A stretch of 64,000 nt of DNA from Vibrio crassostreae 9ZC13 (GTDB lineage Bacteria > Pseudomonadota > Gammaproteobacteria > Enterobacterales > Vibrionaceae): assembly GCF_000272045.2 (NCBI RefSeq), contig NZ_AJYZ02000019.1, positions 1,592,047 to 1,656,046 of the forward strand, in the 5' to 3' direction. A program made the position numbers and the translations under genes. This document shows, in pieces, positions 1 through 8,098 of the stretch. Position 1 is the stretch's first letter, and every line of letters begins with the position of its first letter. Under the pieces are notes generated by a model. It ran no database searches. It was not told the DNA's origin and saw nothing but the letters and a program-made list of their open reading frames with translations.

Positions 1-665
1 TGATTAAACTGGCAAATAGCGCCTTTTACAAACGCAATGAAAAACAGGTTACCGACCTAAAAACAGCATTCTTAAATATGGGTTCTCAAGGGCTCGTTGA
101 AGGGGTGGTGAATAGCTACATGAAGAACTTCACGCCGGGGAACAATATTTACTGGCGTCACTTCGGTGAGAAAATTTGGAATCACAGTGTTCAAACCGCG
201 TCTTTCTCTAAGGAGTTGATGAAAGACTCTTCATCTCAAGAAGAGCAAGCAGCGGCGTATTTTGTTGGGTTAATTCGCAACTTAGGCAAGATGATCATTT
301 TCCAGATGATGGTAGAAGCCTTCAAGCATGTTGATCCTTCTGTTCCACCTAACTCGTTAGCATTGAAGCGCCTGATGAACAGCTACTCCATTCGCCTGAC
401 TTACACCATTGCTAAGTTCTGGGAACTGCCAGAATCAGTGTTGACCGCGATTGGCTACCAAGAGTCTAGCCGATACGAATGCACGCCACTTGGTCAAGCT
501 GTGTTTGAAGCTAACTACTTGAGTGAATTGTGCTATTTACTGGAAGAACAAACGATTGAAGTCGAGCAATTTAAGCGCAGATGCAAAGAGACACTGATGT
601 CTCCGGCTGCATACAAAGTGGCTAACCGTATCTATAAAGAGTCTGAATTATCGCTAGTGAGCTAA
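1..665 (+). CDS. HDOD-domain protein, 5' end outside the window
   Basis: The open frame already runs at base 3, so the gene starts upstream and about 220 C-terminal residues are visible. The first visible residues, IKLANSAFYKR, match the N-terminal motif of HDOD domains (loss of NSxFY-type helices is rare in this family). The rest is the helical HDOD core, with RNLGKMIIF and IRLTYTIAKFWELPESVLTAI following the usual order. HDOD proteins are non-catalytic relatives of HD phosphohydrolases and usually sit in signalling or stress-response proteins. No other domain is visible in this part, so any N-terminal receiver domain would lie outside. Family confidence is good; the specific role is unknown. 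Confidence 0.8.
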   Translation, partial: IKLANSAFYKRNEKQVTDLKTAFLNMGSQGLVEGVVNSYMKNFTPGNNIYWRHFGEKIWNHSVQTASFSKELMKDSSSQEEQAAAYFVGLIRNLGKMIIFQMMVEAFKHVDPSVPPNSLALKRLMNSYSIRLTYTIAKFWELPESVLTAIGYQESSRYECTPLGQAVFEANYLSELCYLLEEQTIEVEQFKRRCKETLMSPAAYKVANRIYKESELSLVS

Positions 666-761
666 CCCTTAGCCTATTCGACCTACGCTGTGACTGAACA
701 TAATGATTGGTTGCAGCTTGGTTGGGCTAGGTTGTGAAATACATTCAGCTACGAAATACGC

Positions 762-2282
762 TTACAAATGGCTAATCCACAGCTTGTCGAGTTCGCACCA
801 ACCGAAACCATTTACTTGTGCGCCGTGTATCTTTTCAGAAACCTCTAAGTTGAACGCCTCTTGCTTGAGCTCAGTCACAACCCCAGATTCATGCAACCAA
901 TGCCGGAGCGACAACAGTGCATTCATTGCTAACTCAAAGTTGGGCTGGTTTGTTATTGAGGCTAAGCCTTGTTCGATTGTCTCTAGCATCTCAGAAGGTA
1001 AAGTTAATTCCTCAAACGGGAAGCGAGTGAAAAAGCTTAACCACGAAGTGAAGGTGTCGTTCTCATCAATAATACTGCACAGCGCGACGTCTTTGGTAGT
1101 TAGGTAGTTAGTTAGGTAGTGGCCATATTCCACGTTGGTTTTGCTGTCGCCGGATACTGATAATTGATCGAAAAGGGTTTGGCATTCAGAGGTGTCTTCA
1201 ACGGTGAATTCACGCTCTGTTTTCGACAATACTGGGTTTTGAATCTTAAAGAAGGTTGAGCCGAATTCCGGTTTGGAAGCATGGTCGTCGCCACGCACGG
1301 TGGTCGTCTTTTCGGGCAGTTTCACGCACACCTGATTTTGAGCGCAAGCTTTACTCTGTGCCCATTCCGGGTAGACCCACAACTCGACTCGATTAAGAAT
1401 CGGCGTGCTGTGTGAATACGCGCTATTGCGGCTCAATCTCAACATATTGCTTGAGAAGATGTCTAACGAGAACGCGCCAGAACCAATCAGCCTATCAGTA
1501 GGTGATGAGTGATCAAAAATGGAGGCTTCAGCTTTGGCAAGTAGGCGTGGTAAGTGCCAATCAGGTTGATTCAGTTTCACGACAACCACATTACCTGCCG
1601 AGACAGAGACCTCATCAATATGCTGATAACAGCGACGCCATATTTTGCTTTGGCAGAGCGAGTTAAGGTTGCGCGCTATGTCTTGAGGTTCGAGTGTTCT
1701 TCCGTTATGAAACTGAACACCATTACGAATCTGAAAGTGCCACTGTGTCGCATCTTGATTAGGCTGCCAATGATAAGCTAAATCGCCGCTGAGTTTGCCG
1801 TGCTGAACGGTGGTAAGGCGTTGGCAAACTTGCATCACTAGGAAGCGTTCGGTGCGTCTAAGTACTCGTTGAGGGTGAAGCGCTTCGAGTTCTCGGTGAA
1901 ATGGGATATACGCGATATTCTGCGCTGAAGGAGTATTACTGCTTAGAAAGGCTTGCAACTCAGCGCCAGCATTGCGGCCGTTGAAGCTTAAGGTGCTAAA
2001 CACCTGTTCGATGTTACCTGCGTCGGCTTGGGTTTGTGCGTATTGGTAACACGCCTCAATGGGCTCAACCAGACACGTGAGTTGTGCTTTATTGCTTCGG
2101 CCTGAGCTAGCTTGCCACTCAATCCAGCCTTGCGCTGTCATCGCTTTGAGTAAGGTCTGAACGTGACGTTCACTCACGTGCAGCAGTGTGGCCAGTTGGT
2201 TAACCTGACAATGTGATACTCCAGGCCCAAAAGCCTGAAATATCTTTTCATACAGTTCAAGCTTACGCTTAAGGTTGCCCAA
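762..2282 (-). CDS. SgrR-family transcriptional regulator with solute-binding domain
   Basis: A protein of 506 residues with an N-terminal winged helix (about residues 15-100, including LLHVSERHVQTLL) followed by an extracytoplasmic-type solute-binding domain of family 5 (about 150-500, with LAYHWQPN and VQFHNGRTLEPQDI, the usual oligopeptide-binding signature). This is the SgrR architecture; E. coli SgrR is slightly longer and senses sugar-phosphate stress. The start is a TTG, preceded by AGGA at a spacing of about 8, which overlaps the stop codon of the upstream oxidoreductase, so translation is probably coupled. No divergent sgrS-like RNA was recognised. The ligand is unknown. Confidence 0.8.
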   Translation of the reverse strand: MGNLKRKLELYEKIFQAFGPGVSHCQVNQLATLLHVSERHVQTLLKAMTAQGWIEWQASSGRSNKAQLTCLVEPIEACYQYAQTQADAGNIEQVFSTLSFNGRNAGAELQAFLSSNTPSAQNIAYIPFHRELEALHPQRVLRRTERFLVMQVCQRLTTVQHGKLSGDLAYHWQPNQDATQWHFQIRNGVQFHNGRTLEPQDIARNLNSLCQSKIWRRCYQHIDEVSVSAGNVVVVKLNQPDWHLPRLLAKAEASIFDHSSPTDRLIGSGAFSLDIFSSNMLRLSRNSAYSHSTPILNRVELWVYPEWAQSKACAQNQVCVKLPEKTTTVRGDDHASKPEFGSTFFKIQNPVLSKTEREFTVEDTSECQTLFDQLSVSGDSKTNVEYGHYLTNYLTTKDVALCSIIDENDTFTSWLSFFTRFPFEELTLPSEMLETIEQGLASITNQPNFELAMNALLSLRHWLHESGVVTELKQEAFNLEVSEKIHGAQVNGFGWCELDKLWISHL

Positions 2283-2292
2283 TTTGCTTTTC

Positions 2293-3303
2293 CTAACGAC
2301 GAGGTTGAGTTAAATGTGAATAGCCAGAATCAATCAGTGCGTTTTCCATCGTATCGAGAACTCGAGAGGTTATCTCTGAGCTCAGGATATTCGATTCAGT
2401 TTTGCCTTGAAGCACCAAATCTGAAAAATGGTCGATTTCAAACTCGAATCCATTCCCTATCACTCGGTAGTTAATGGTCGACTTTTTGCCTTGATGTTCA
2501 ATCTCAATAAAGGCCGGATTCCACCATTTTTCGTGAATGGTGATTTTGGTTTCAGGTCCACTCAAGTGTGCTGATCGGGGAAGGTTTTGCACTGTTGATG
2601 CCGATATCTTACCGCTTATATCACCAGAGAATGTAAAGCATGCATTGGTATCAACATTCGCTCCCTCATAAAGACACGACATCTCTACCTGAGGTTTTGA
2701 AGGGTTTACACCCAGCGTTCGGCACAGATCGTAAAAGAACCAAAGCCCATAGACCCCAACATCGAGTGTTGCTCCGCCTGACAAATCCGGATTGAAGATA
2801 AACAAATCGGGCTCATAGTCGTGATGGTTACCAAAGCTGGCTTCGATTGAATCTATCTGAATGTTGTTATCGACCAAGAATGATTGGAGCTCACGATATG
2901 CGGGAAACACCACGGTTTTCATCGCTTCTAACAGCATCACGCCATTTTGCTTCGCGAGAGCTTTCATCTCAAGCCAGTCAGCAAGGTTGGTAAAAGCCGG
3001 CTTCTCGACCAATACGTGCTTATTGTTCTTTAGAAACAGTTCGGCGAGTGGCTGGTGGTATGGGTGAACCGTAGCGATGTAAACCGCTTCAACACTTGGG
3101 TCATTCGCCATCTCTTCATAAGAACCATACGCCTTGTCGCAAGCAAACTTGTTGGCGAACGTGGCTGCGCGTGAGTGATCTCTTGCGGCAACGGCATACA
3201 ATTCACCATGCAGAGAGTGCTCTGTGACTGCGGTTGCGAATCGATTGGCGATATTGCCTAGCCCTGCGATGCCCCATTTAATTTTGCGTTGCGTGTCGCT
3301 CAT
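2293..3303 (-). CDS. Gfo/Idh/MocA-family NAD(P)-dependent oxidoreductase
   Basis: A protein of 336 residues from an ATG with GGAG six bases upstream; a longer frame starting at 3357 lacks a ribosome binding site. The N-terminal Rossmann fold shows GIAGLGNIANRF at residues 11-22 and the family EKP motif at 100-102 (VEKPAF). The C-terminal half is the usual alpha/beta dimerisation and substrate domain (DVGVYGLWFF in its middle). Members oxidise or reduce sugars, inositols or dihydrodiols; the substrate cannot be told from the sequence. It is the first gene of a two-gene unit with the SgrR-like regulator ten bases downstream, which suggests a sugar-related role. Confidence 0.85.
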   Translation of the reverse strand: MSDTQRKIKWGIAGLGNIANRFATAVTEHSLHGELYAVAARDHSRAATFANKFACDKAYGSYEEMANDPSVEAVYIATVHPYHQPLAELFLKNNKHVLVEKPAFTNLADWLEMKALAKQNGVMLLEAMKTVVFPAYRELQSFLVDNNIQIDSIEASFGNHHDYEPDLFIFNPDLSGGATLDVGVYGLWFFYDLCRTLGVNPSKPQVEMSCLYEGANVDTNACFTFSGDISGKISASTVQNLPRSAHLSGPETKITIHEKWWNPAFIEIEHQGKKSTINYRVIGNGFEFEIDHFSDLVLQGKTESNILSSEITSRVLDTMENALIDSGYSHLTQPRR

Positions 3304-3416
3304 CAGTTGCTCCAAATCGTTGTTTTGTATCAGTGTACTCAGAGACGCCACATACAAATAGAGAACAGATTTCTCAACCTGTTTTCTATTTATTTTATTC
3401 TAGTTGAAGCTCAGGA

Positions 3417-4316
3417 TTAGCTCTGTATTGAGTGTTTCCAATCGGCTAGGGCTTTAATGTGTTTTGGCCCGATGCCACAACAGCCACCGATAATATTCGC
3501 GCCCAGTGCATGCCAGCGTTTAGCGTAAGTTAAGTAACCTTGGCCATCCAGCTCACGCATCTCCTGAAACATATCATTCGCTTCATGTTCGTTGCTGATA
3601 GGCGCAAAATTGTTAGCATAGACACCAACTTCTAAATCACTGCCTAGCTCATCGATCACTTTCTTGGCATCGATAATGGCTTGATCCATCACTTCAGGCA
3701 CTGAACAGTTAAACATAATGCCTGTCGCGTTTGATTGGCAGGCAAGTTTGATGGCGTCTGTTACGCTCTCGCCAGAACGAATATTGGCAGAATCGCCCTT
3801 GGTGTCTTCCAAACTGAACGCGTAGTAACACGGCTTATCTGACTGCTTAAGAACCGCATGAATGGATTCGAATTCTTGCAGGCTACAGATGGTTTCCGCG
3901 ATCCAAAGATCGATGTTTGGATCCTGGGCATCGTAAAGCGTTTGAATGATTGGCGCGGCTTCTTCTACCTTAAACAAGTCTGGTCGGTAGCTGCCAAATG
4001 GCGGTGGAATCGCGCCTGCTACTTTCACTGTGTGGGTAGCATTGTCTGCAACTGCTTTAGCCAGCTCACCAGACAGTGTGGCTAGTTCAAAACCGCGTTG
4101 CTCGAACAGCTCTTCACCCAAGTGAAAAGGCACACAGGCGTAGCTATTGGTGATTAGGATTTCAGCACCTGCATCGACAAAGTTTTGATGTGCTTGGCTG
4201 ACAAATTCGGGTGCTTCAATCAGCGCTTGAGCACTCCAAAGCGGTTGAGAAAATGGCGCGCCAATTTCTTTGAGTTCTCGGCCCATGCCGCCATCAAGTA
4301 TGGTTAGTGTTTTCAT
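3417..4316 (-). CDS. homocysteine S-methyltransferase family protein
   Basis: A protein of about 299 residues beginning MKTLTILDGGMGREL, the conserved start of homocysteine methyltransferase barrels. The zinc-binding cysteines are visible as FNCS (about residue 204) and GGCCGIGP near the C terminus. The family moves a methyl group from S-methylmethionine or S-adenosylmethionine to homocysteine in the cytoplasm (MmuM type). A TTG two codons upstream (4322) is an alternative start; neither has a strong ribosome binding site. It stands alone between the oxidoreductase and the integron integrase and probably marks the core-genome border of the integron. Confidence 0.85.
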   Translation of the reverse strand: MKTLTILDGGMGRELKEIGAPFSQPLWSAQALIEAPEFVSQAHQNFVDAGAEILITNSYACVPFHLGEELFEQRGFELATLSGELAKAVADNATHTVKVAGAIPPPFGSYRPDLFKVEEAAPIIQTLYDAQDPNIDLWIAETICSLQEFESIHAVLKQSDKPCYYAFSLEDTKGDSANIRSGESVTDAIKLACQSNATGIMFNCSVPEVMDQAIIDAKKVIDELGSDLEVGVYANNFAPISNEHEANDMFQEMRELDGQGYLTYAKRWHALGANIIGGCCGIGPKHIKALADWKHSIQS

Positions 4317-4424
4317 ATTCAATACTATCTAAACAATTGCTGAAGTTCTGCCGCCACCATATCAGACAACCTTGTTAGACAGAAGCCATCAAGCCAAGGT
4401 TCAACTATCGATGAGGGAGTTTCG

Positions 4425-5345
4425 TTATAAGCCGTCTAGCGGGCTAGTCGTGCCACTAAAGTGTTGCCCAATAACGTGAGTGTAAATCTGAGTTGTCTTA
4501 ACATCACTGTGCCCCAGTAGCTCTTGAACCGTTCTGATATCGGAGCCTGACTTTAGAAGTTGCGTAGCAAAACTGTGCCTGAAAGTATGACAACTAATTC
4601 GCTTGTGGCGCAATTTATTAGAGTTAGTCGCCTTCTTCAGCGTTTTTCGGAGTACCGAATCATGTAGGTGGTGTCGGCATACGATCCCCGACTCAGAGTG
4701 TTGAGTGACGGATTTTGATGGGAATAGGTACATCCAAGCAAGTTGTCGATAGGCACTAGGGTATTTTTTACCTAATCGGTGAGGCAAAGATGGCCCAAAC
4801 CCATTCAAGTTATCTTTAGCGAGCAGAACTGCAACTTGTGAAATTTTGTCTTGTATAGCTTCAGTGAGTGAAAAACTTAAAATTGTCACTCGGTCTTTAT
4901 TTCCTTTCCCATTGTGAACAGTGAGAGACCCTTGTTTTAGATCTATATCTTGTACTCGAAGCCTCAGGTATTCCGATACTCTCAAACCTGAACCATACAA
5001 CAAGCGAAAAAACAGTTGATATTTAGGATCTATTTCATTGATCACCGAGATAGCTTCCGCATGATTGAGTACGCTAGGAATTTTTCGAGACCGAGTCGCA
5101 TAGCTAAACCCTAAGTCTCCTAGAGGTTGCTTAATAAATTGATTGTATAAATAGGCTAGAGCATTGAGAGCTACCTTTTGAGTATTGATGGCTACTTTTT
5201 GTTGATTAGCTAAATGAGAAAGAAAGGAGACAACTTCAGCGGCATGCATCTGTTCAGGGTGTTTAAGCTTATGAAAATGAATGAAGTATTTTATCCAGTA
5301 ACAGTAGGCTTTGATTGTCTTGCGACTATAGCCTCGCATCGTCAT
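4425..5345 (-). CDS. intI: integron integrase (tyrosine recombinase), N-terminal part cut off by a stop codon
   Basis: The 306-residue frame has the tyrosine-recombinase catalytic set R122, H253-x-x-R256, H279 and Y288 (SCHTFRHSFA, LGHSDVKTTQIYTH). It also has the extra integron-specific segment at about residues 183-212 (HRLGKKYPSAYRQLAW), which other tyrosine recombinases lack. It resembles the Vibrio IntIA group over its full length and ends in the family-like SPLDGL. The gene points away from the cassettes, as integron integrases do. The ATG at 5345 has no convincing ribosome binding site. The frame upstream reads six codons from a well-placed ATG (5379-5381) and then TAG. The reading frame is otherwise intact, so activity depends on reinitiation, readthrough or a weak internal start. 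Confidence 0.9.
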   Translation of the reverse strand: MTMRGYSRKTIKAYCYWIKYFIHFHKLKHPEQMHAAEVVSFLSHLANQQKVAINTQKVALNALAYLYNQFIKQPLGDLGFSYATRSRKIPSVLNHAEAISVINEIDPKYQLFFRLLYGSGLRVSEYLRLRVQDIDLKQGSLTVHNGKGNKDRVTILSFSLTEAIQDKISQVAVLLAKDNLNGFGPSLPHRLGKKYPSAYRQLAWMYLFPSKSVTQHSESGIVCRHHLHDSVLRKTLKKATNSNKLRHKRISCHTFRHSFATQLLKSGSDIRTVQELLGHSDVKTTQIYTHVIGQHFSGTTSPLDGL

Positions 5346-5392
5346 ATGTTCGCAAATTGCCTACATGAATTGACTCGCCATATATTCCCCTC
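5346..5392 (-). other. ancestral intI start with in-frame TAG at codon 7
   Basis: On the minus strand GAGGGG is followed after five bases by ATG (5381-5379), then codons for A-S-Q-F-M, then TAG (5363-5361), then codons for A-I-C-E-H leading into the ATG at 5345. From memory of the V. cholerae integrase N terminus (MKSQFLLSVREFM), the twelve codons align one to one across the stop. This is therefore a nonsense change in an originally longer gene, not a shorter gene. Position and frame are read directly; the comparison with V. cholerae is from recall. Confidence 0.8.
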
Positions 5393-5520
5393 ACAAAATC
5401 TGTACATACAGACAGTTTATTGCTTGTTGAATAATTAATGACTTAAAAAAGAGTGGTTTTTAACTCTGATTGAGCACGAATTTAACGAGAGGCTTATTTT
5501 AAATTATTGATTATACTGCA

Positions 5521-5560
5521 GATTTATGGGTGGTTAAGAATGAGGCCGAGCGTTACATAG
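5521..5560 (+). other. candidate attI recombination site
   Basis: Between the integrase and the first cassette gene lies GAGGCCGAGCGTTACAT, whose GCGTTAC (5551-5556) fits the crossover core G/TTRRRY. It is about 170 bases before the first cassette gene, longer than the 20-30 bases in the other cassettes; GGTTATGAG near 5636 is an alternative core. The rest of the gap 5393-5718 is AT-rich and should hold the divergent intI and cassette promoters; I could not pick them with confidence. Confidence 0.4.
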
Positions 5561-5718
5561 TCGGCAATATGTGCTTGCACGTTTTCACACTTATTGTTTA
5601 GACCCACTTTTATATTAAATGCATAGCATTCAGTTGGTTATGAGTGACCTTTTTGATATGTTAAGCGGATGGATTCGTGCTTGCACAATATTAAAATGTT
5701 ATACGGAGGTAATTTAAC

Positions 5719-6621
5719 ATGAGCGGAGTTGCAATTCCGTTTGTCAAAGACAGGATAGGGAATACGATTTACATCGATCAGTATGAAGATCTAGGCTATC
5801 CGACACCAATTTTTTGCGGAGGTAGAGGTTGTGGGACACGAGTTACACATGTTGTTGGTCATAAAAGGAGAAACACCGGCAAGTTAATTCCTGCTATCTT
5901 TCGTCTTTATCAAAACTTCGATCACTCAGATAGCTGCAGTTTTAAAACCTCAGGTAACTACGAAATTGAGGCGAAAATTGGAACTTCCAATGTCGAAGAC
6001 GCAATCGCAGACGGTGAGACTTTATTTCGGGTTCATATTTTAAACCATGACGAAGCTTCTCAGTTAAAGCAAAAAGAAGAAGTTTTTGCCGACCAGCTTC
6101 CCGAAGATACTACTAAACGTGTTTTTTATAACAAGGGTAAGATGCCCTGTTACGTCAAAGCCTGTAGTGACCTTGCGAAGCTGTATATATATGGAAAGGA
6201 AAACCCTAAAGAAAGGGATAGCCTCGAAATAAAGGTTAATAAAAGCACTGTTAAGTGGAAAGACTTTTTCTTTGGCATTGGACAATACCGTTACTTTCAG
6301 CATTGCCTTACTAAAGATAAATACGTAAATGCAGCGATTGATCTTCAAATTACTCGCAAAGTTTTTTCTGGTGTGGTTGACGACTTTGAATACTTTGAGT
6401 GTAAACCCAAGAATGTAAAAGGTACTAAATACTATCCAATAATCCGGATTTCCAAAAAACTAAAATTACCCATAATTGATTTTGACAAACAGTTTTTAGT
6501 TTACGGCAAGTTTCGCCTAAGGAATGCTGAAGAGCCAAAAGTATCCAGTGAATACAATGCAGTAGAGTTCATGACAACGCTTGTTAACCTAAAACAGATG
6601 GGAGAAGTTCCCACCGTATAA
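5719..6621 (+). CDS. hypothetical protein, first integron cassette (Cys/His-rich N terminus)
   Basis: A protein of 300 residues with a good ribosome binding site (CGGAGG). I do not recognise a family with certainty. The N-terminal 80 residues contain a possible metal site: CGGRGCGTRVTHVVGHKRR followed by HSDSC about 35 residues later. Such Cys-x4-Cys...His...Cys arrangements occur at the start of CoiA-like and other nuclease-associated proteins. The remainder is lysine-rich with alternating beta-type segments and no membrane segment or signal peptide. It is directly followed by an attC whose first bases overlap the stop codon, so it is a typical cassette gene. Its AT-rich coding differs from neighbouring core genes. 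Confidence 0.7.
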   Translation: MSGVAIPFVKDRIGNTIYIDQYEDLGYPTPIFCGGRGCGTRVTHVVGHKRRNTGKLIPAIFRLYQNFDHSDSCSFKTSGNYEIEAKIGTSNVEDAIADGETLFRVHILNHDEASQLKQKEEVFADQLPEDTTKRVFYNKGKMPCYVKACSDLAKLYIYGKENPKERDSLEIKVNKSTVKWKDFFFGIGQYRYFQHCLTKDKYVNAAIDLQITRKVFSGVVDDFEYFECKPKNVKGTKYYPIIRISKKLKLPIIDFDKQFLVYGKFRLRNAEEPKVSSEYNAVEFMTTLVNLKQMGEVPTV

Positions 6622-6736
6622 CAAGCAATTTAAGAGGGATTCACAACGCTTGGCACTTTTGCTCCTACTTCAAATTTAGTGTTTACGGTACAATACGTTA
6701 AGTTGGGTGGAGGCGTTGTTCACCCCTTAATTGGGC
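6617..6736 (+). repeat. attC site of cassette 1, left part (interrupted by the IS)
   Basis: VCR-like site beginning TATAACAAGC just at the stop codon and continuing with TTAAGAGGGATTCACAACGC, a central imperfect palindrome, and GGCGTTGTTCACCCCTTAAT near the end. It aligns closely with the attC at 8492-8616. The expected ending GGGCGTTAT is split: GGGC lies here and GTTATATGCC lies at 8069, on the other side of the insertion sequence. Confidence 0.9.
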
Positions 6737-6751
6737 TACATGGACTCCCTC

Positions 6752-6962
6752 TTTTGTCAACAATAGCTCCCGCTGACAACAGTGGATCGGACAGCAGCTC
6801 TACATTCGGTGTTTAATCGGAATCGTTCCGTCACCTTGATGATATTCGCTTGATGCCAGCCTCATTCGTTAAACAGTATTTATTACTTCCCAATTAAACA
6901 GGTTTAGGCATCTCGGTCTGGTCGTATTGTCATCATTTGCTATTGCTTTGACTCGGTGAGTG
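6752..6962 (-). ncRNA. candidate bridge/seek RNA region of the IS
   Basis: This 3' non-coding end is where IS1111-group elements are known to encode their guide RNA. Read on the minus strand it contains TTAATTGGG (6897-6889), identical to the target flank at 6727-6735. After 17 bases comes TAACGAATGA (6871-6862), the reverse complement of TCATTCGTTA at the right junction (8063-8072). Left guide before right guide, one matching each strand, is the order described for target-binding loops. Ends of the RNA and its folding are not determined here. Confidence 0.45.
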
Positions 6963-7991
6963 TTAACCGTTTACATAGTTAATCTTGTACTCTTTTCCTG
7001 TTGTTAATAATGCCCATATTATACGAGCATTTTTTGCTGCTAGGGCGACAGCTGCTCGTTTATAACCTCGTCGTTCAACGAGTTGATTTAACCAAATACT
7101 GTTGCGATCGGTTTTCTCTTTACATCGTGCAATAACGGCTCTTGCGCCATGAATAAGTAGAGTGCGAATATGTTTTTCGCCTCTTTTGCTGATGCGACCA
7201 AGATGAACATGACCACCTGTTGAGTATTGTCTTGGAACCAACCCTATCCAAGCGGCAAATTGGCGGCTAGAGCCAAATTGTTTGGCGTCATTGACGGTCG
7301 CGACAATGGCACTTGCACTGTGTTCACCGACACCTGGAATATCCATGAGCGCTTTGGCTGAAGCCATCTCACGAACTAAAGCAGAGACTCTACGATCATA
7401 GTGCAATACTTCTAGGTTAAGGTGTTGAATCTTGTTCGATAGATCTTGAAGTAGCTCTCGAGCGAGTATAGGCAAACCATTTTCTGCATCTTCAAGGACA
7501 CTACCAATAGTGTTTTGAGCCGAGTAGCGCCCCTGAGGCATCACAATACCAAATTCGGAAAGCAAACCTCTGAGCTGGTTAATAGTCGCCGTTCTTGTTT
7601 TAATTAGCCCCTGTCGAATACGGTGCAGGCAAAGCACAGCTTGTTGCTCTTCACTTTTTATAGAGACAAATCGTGTTTTGGGTCTAGATACCGCTTCACA
7701 GATGGCCTCTGCGTCATTGGCATCGTTCTTCTCATTTTGTCGATATGGAATAACGAATTTGGACGCCATAATTTTCGGGTTATGACCTAGTTTCAGTAGC
7801 TCTCTCGCCCAGTGGTGTGCACCAGAGCACGCCTCCATACCGATGAGGCAGGGAGGTAACTTCGCGAATGTGTCTAAGAGTTTGTTTCTTTTGACAGTTT
7901 TGCGTAGGACGCACTTGCCATATGCATCAACGCCGTGAATACTGAATACATTCTTGGCGAGGTCAACGCCAATAGTTTGAATGGTGGACAT
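6963..7991 (-). CDS. IS110-family transposase (IS1111 group)
   Basis: A protein of 342 residues. The N-terminal RuvC-like DEDD domain is visible as GVDLAKNVF (D9), GMEACSGAHHWAR and NDANDAEAI. The C-terminal Tnp_20 domain shows MDIPGVGEHSASAIVA and then FAAWIGLVPRQYSTGG with the candidate catalytic serine, followed by ISKRGEKHIRTLLIHGA. It is full length for the family with no frameshift, so it may be active. It is read opposite to the integron cassettes. IS110 enzymes act with an element-encoded RNA that specifies donor and target. Confidence 0.95.
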   Translation of the reverse strand: MSTIQTIGVDLAKNVFSIHGVDAYGKCVLRKTVKRNKLLDTFAKLPPCLIGMEACSGAHHWARELLKLGHNPKIMASKFVIPYRQNEKNDANDAEAICEAVSRPKTRFVSIKSEEQQAVLCLHRIRQGLIKTRTATINQLRGLLSEFGIVMPQGRYSAQNTIGSVLEDAENGLPILARELLQDLSNKIQHLNLEVLHYDRRVSALVREMASAKALMDIPGVGEHSASAIVATVNDAKQFGSSRQFAAWIGLVPRQYSTGGHVHLGRISKRGEKHIRTLLIHGARAVIARCKEKTDRNSIWLNQLVERRGYKRAAVALAAKNARIIWALLTTGKEYKINYVNG

Positions 7992-8068
7992 AGTAACCTC
8001 CAGTTCTTCAGCGTGTACTAAGTAAGTATGGCACGCAGAGTGTCAGGTAGAGGGAGTCCATATCATTC

Positions 8069-8076
8069 GTTATATG
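8069..8076 (+). repeat. right remnant of the attC of cassette 1
   Basis: GTTATATG completes the crossover core of the attC that begins at 6617. The start of cassette 2 therefore lies immediately to the right of the IS. Confidence 0.75.
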
Positions 8077-8098
8077 CCTTATCGAATTCGGAGAATAT

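Larger units (their letters stand above)
6737..8068 (-). mobile_element. IS110-family (IS1111 group, attC-targeting) insertion sequence
   Basis: About 1.33 kb, with subterminal inverted repeats TGGACTCCCTC (6741-6751) and GAGGGAGTCCA (8050-8060), four bases in from the left end and eight from the right. Subterminal repeats with unequal outer ends, no target duplication and an IS110-type transposase fit the IS1111 group. Removing the element rejoins GGGC to GTTATATG and restores an uninterrupted attC ending, so the limits are supported at base level within about one base. The transposase is on the minus strand, and the longer non-coding end (226 bases) is downstream of it. The element appears intact. 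Confidence 0.9.

Noticed and set aside
703..1107. 134-residue frame on the plus strand
   Set aside because: It lies inside the SgrR-like gene on the other strand and has no ribosome binding site or family features.
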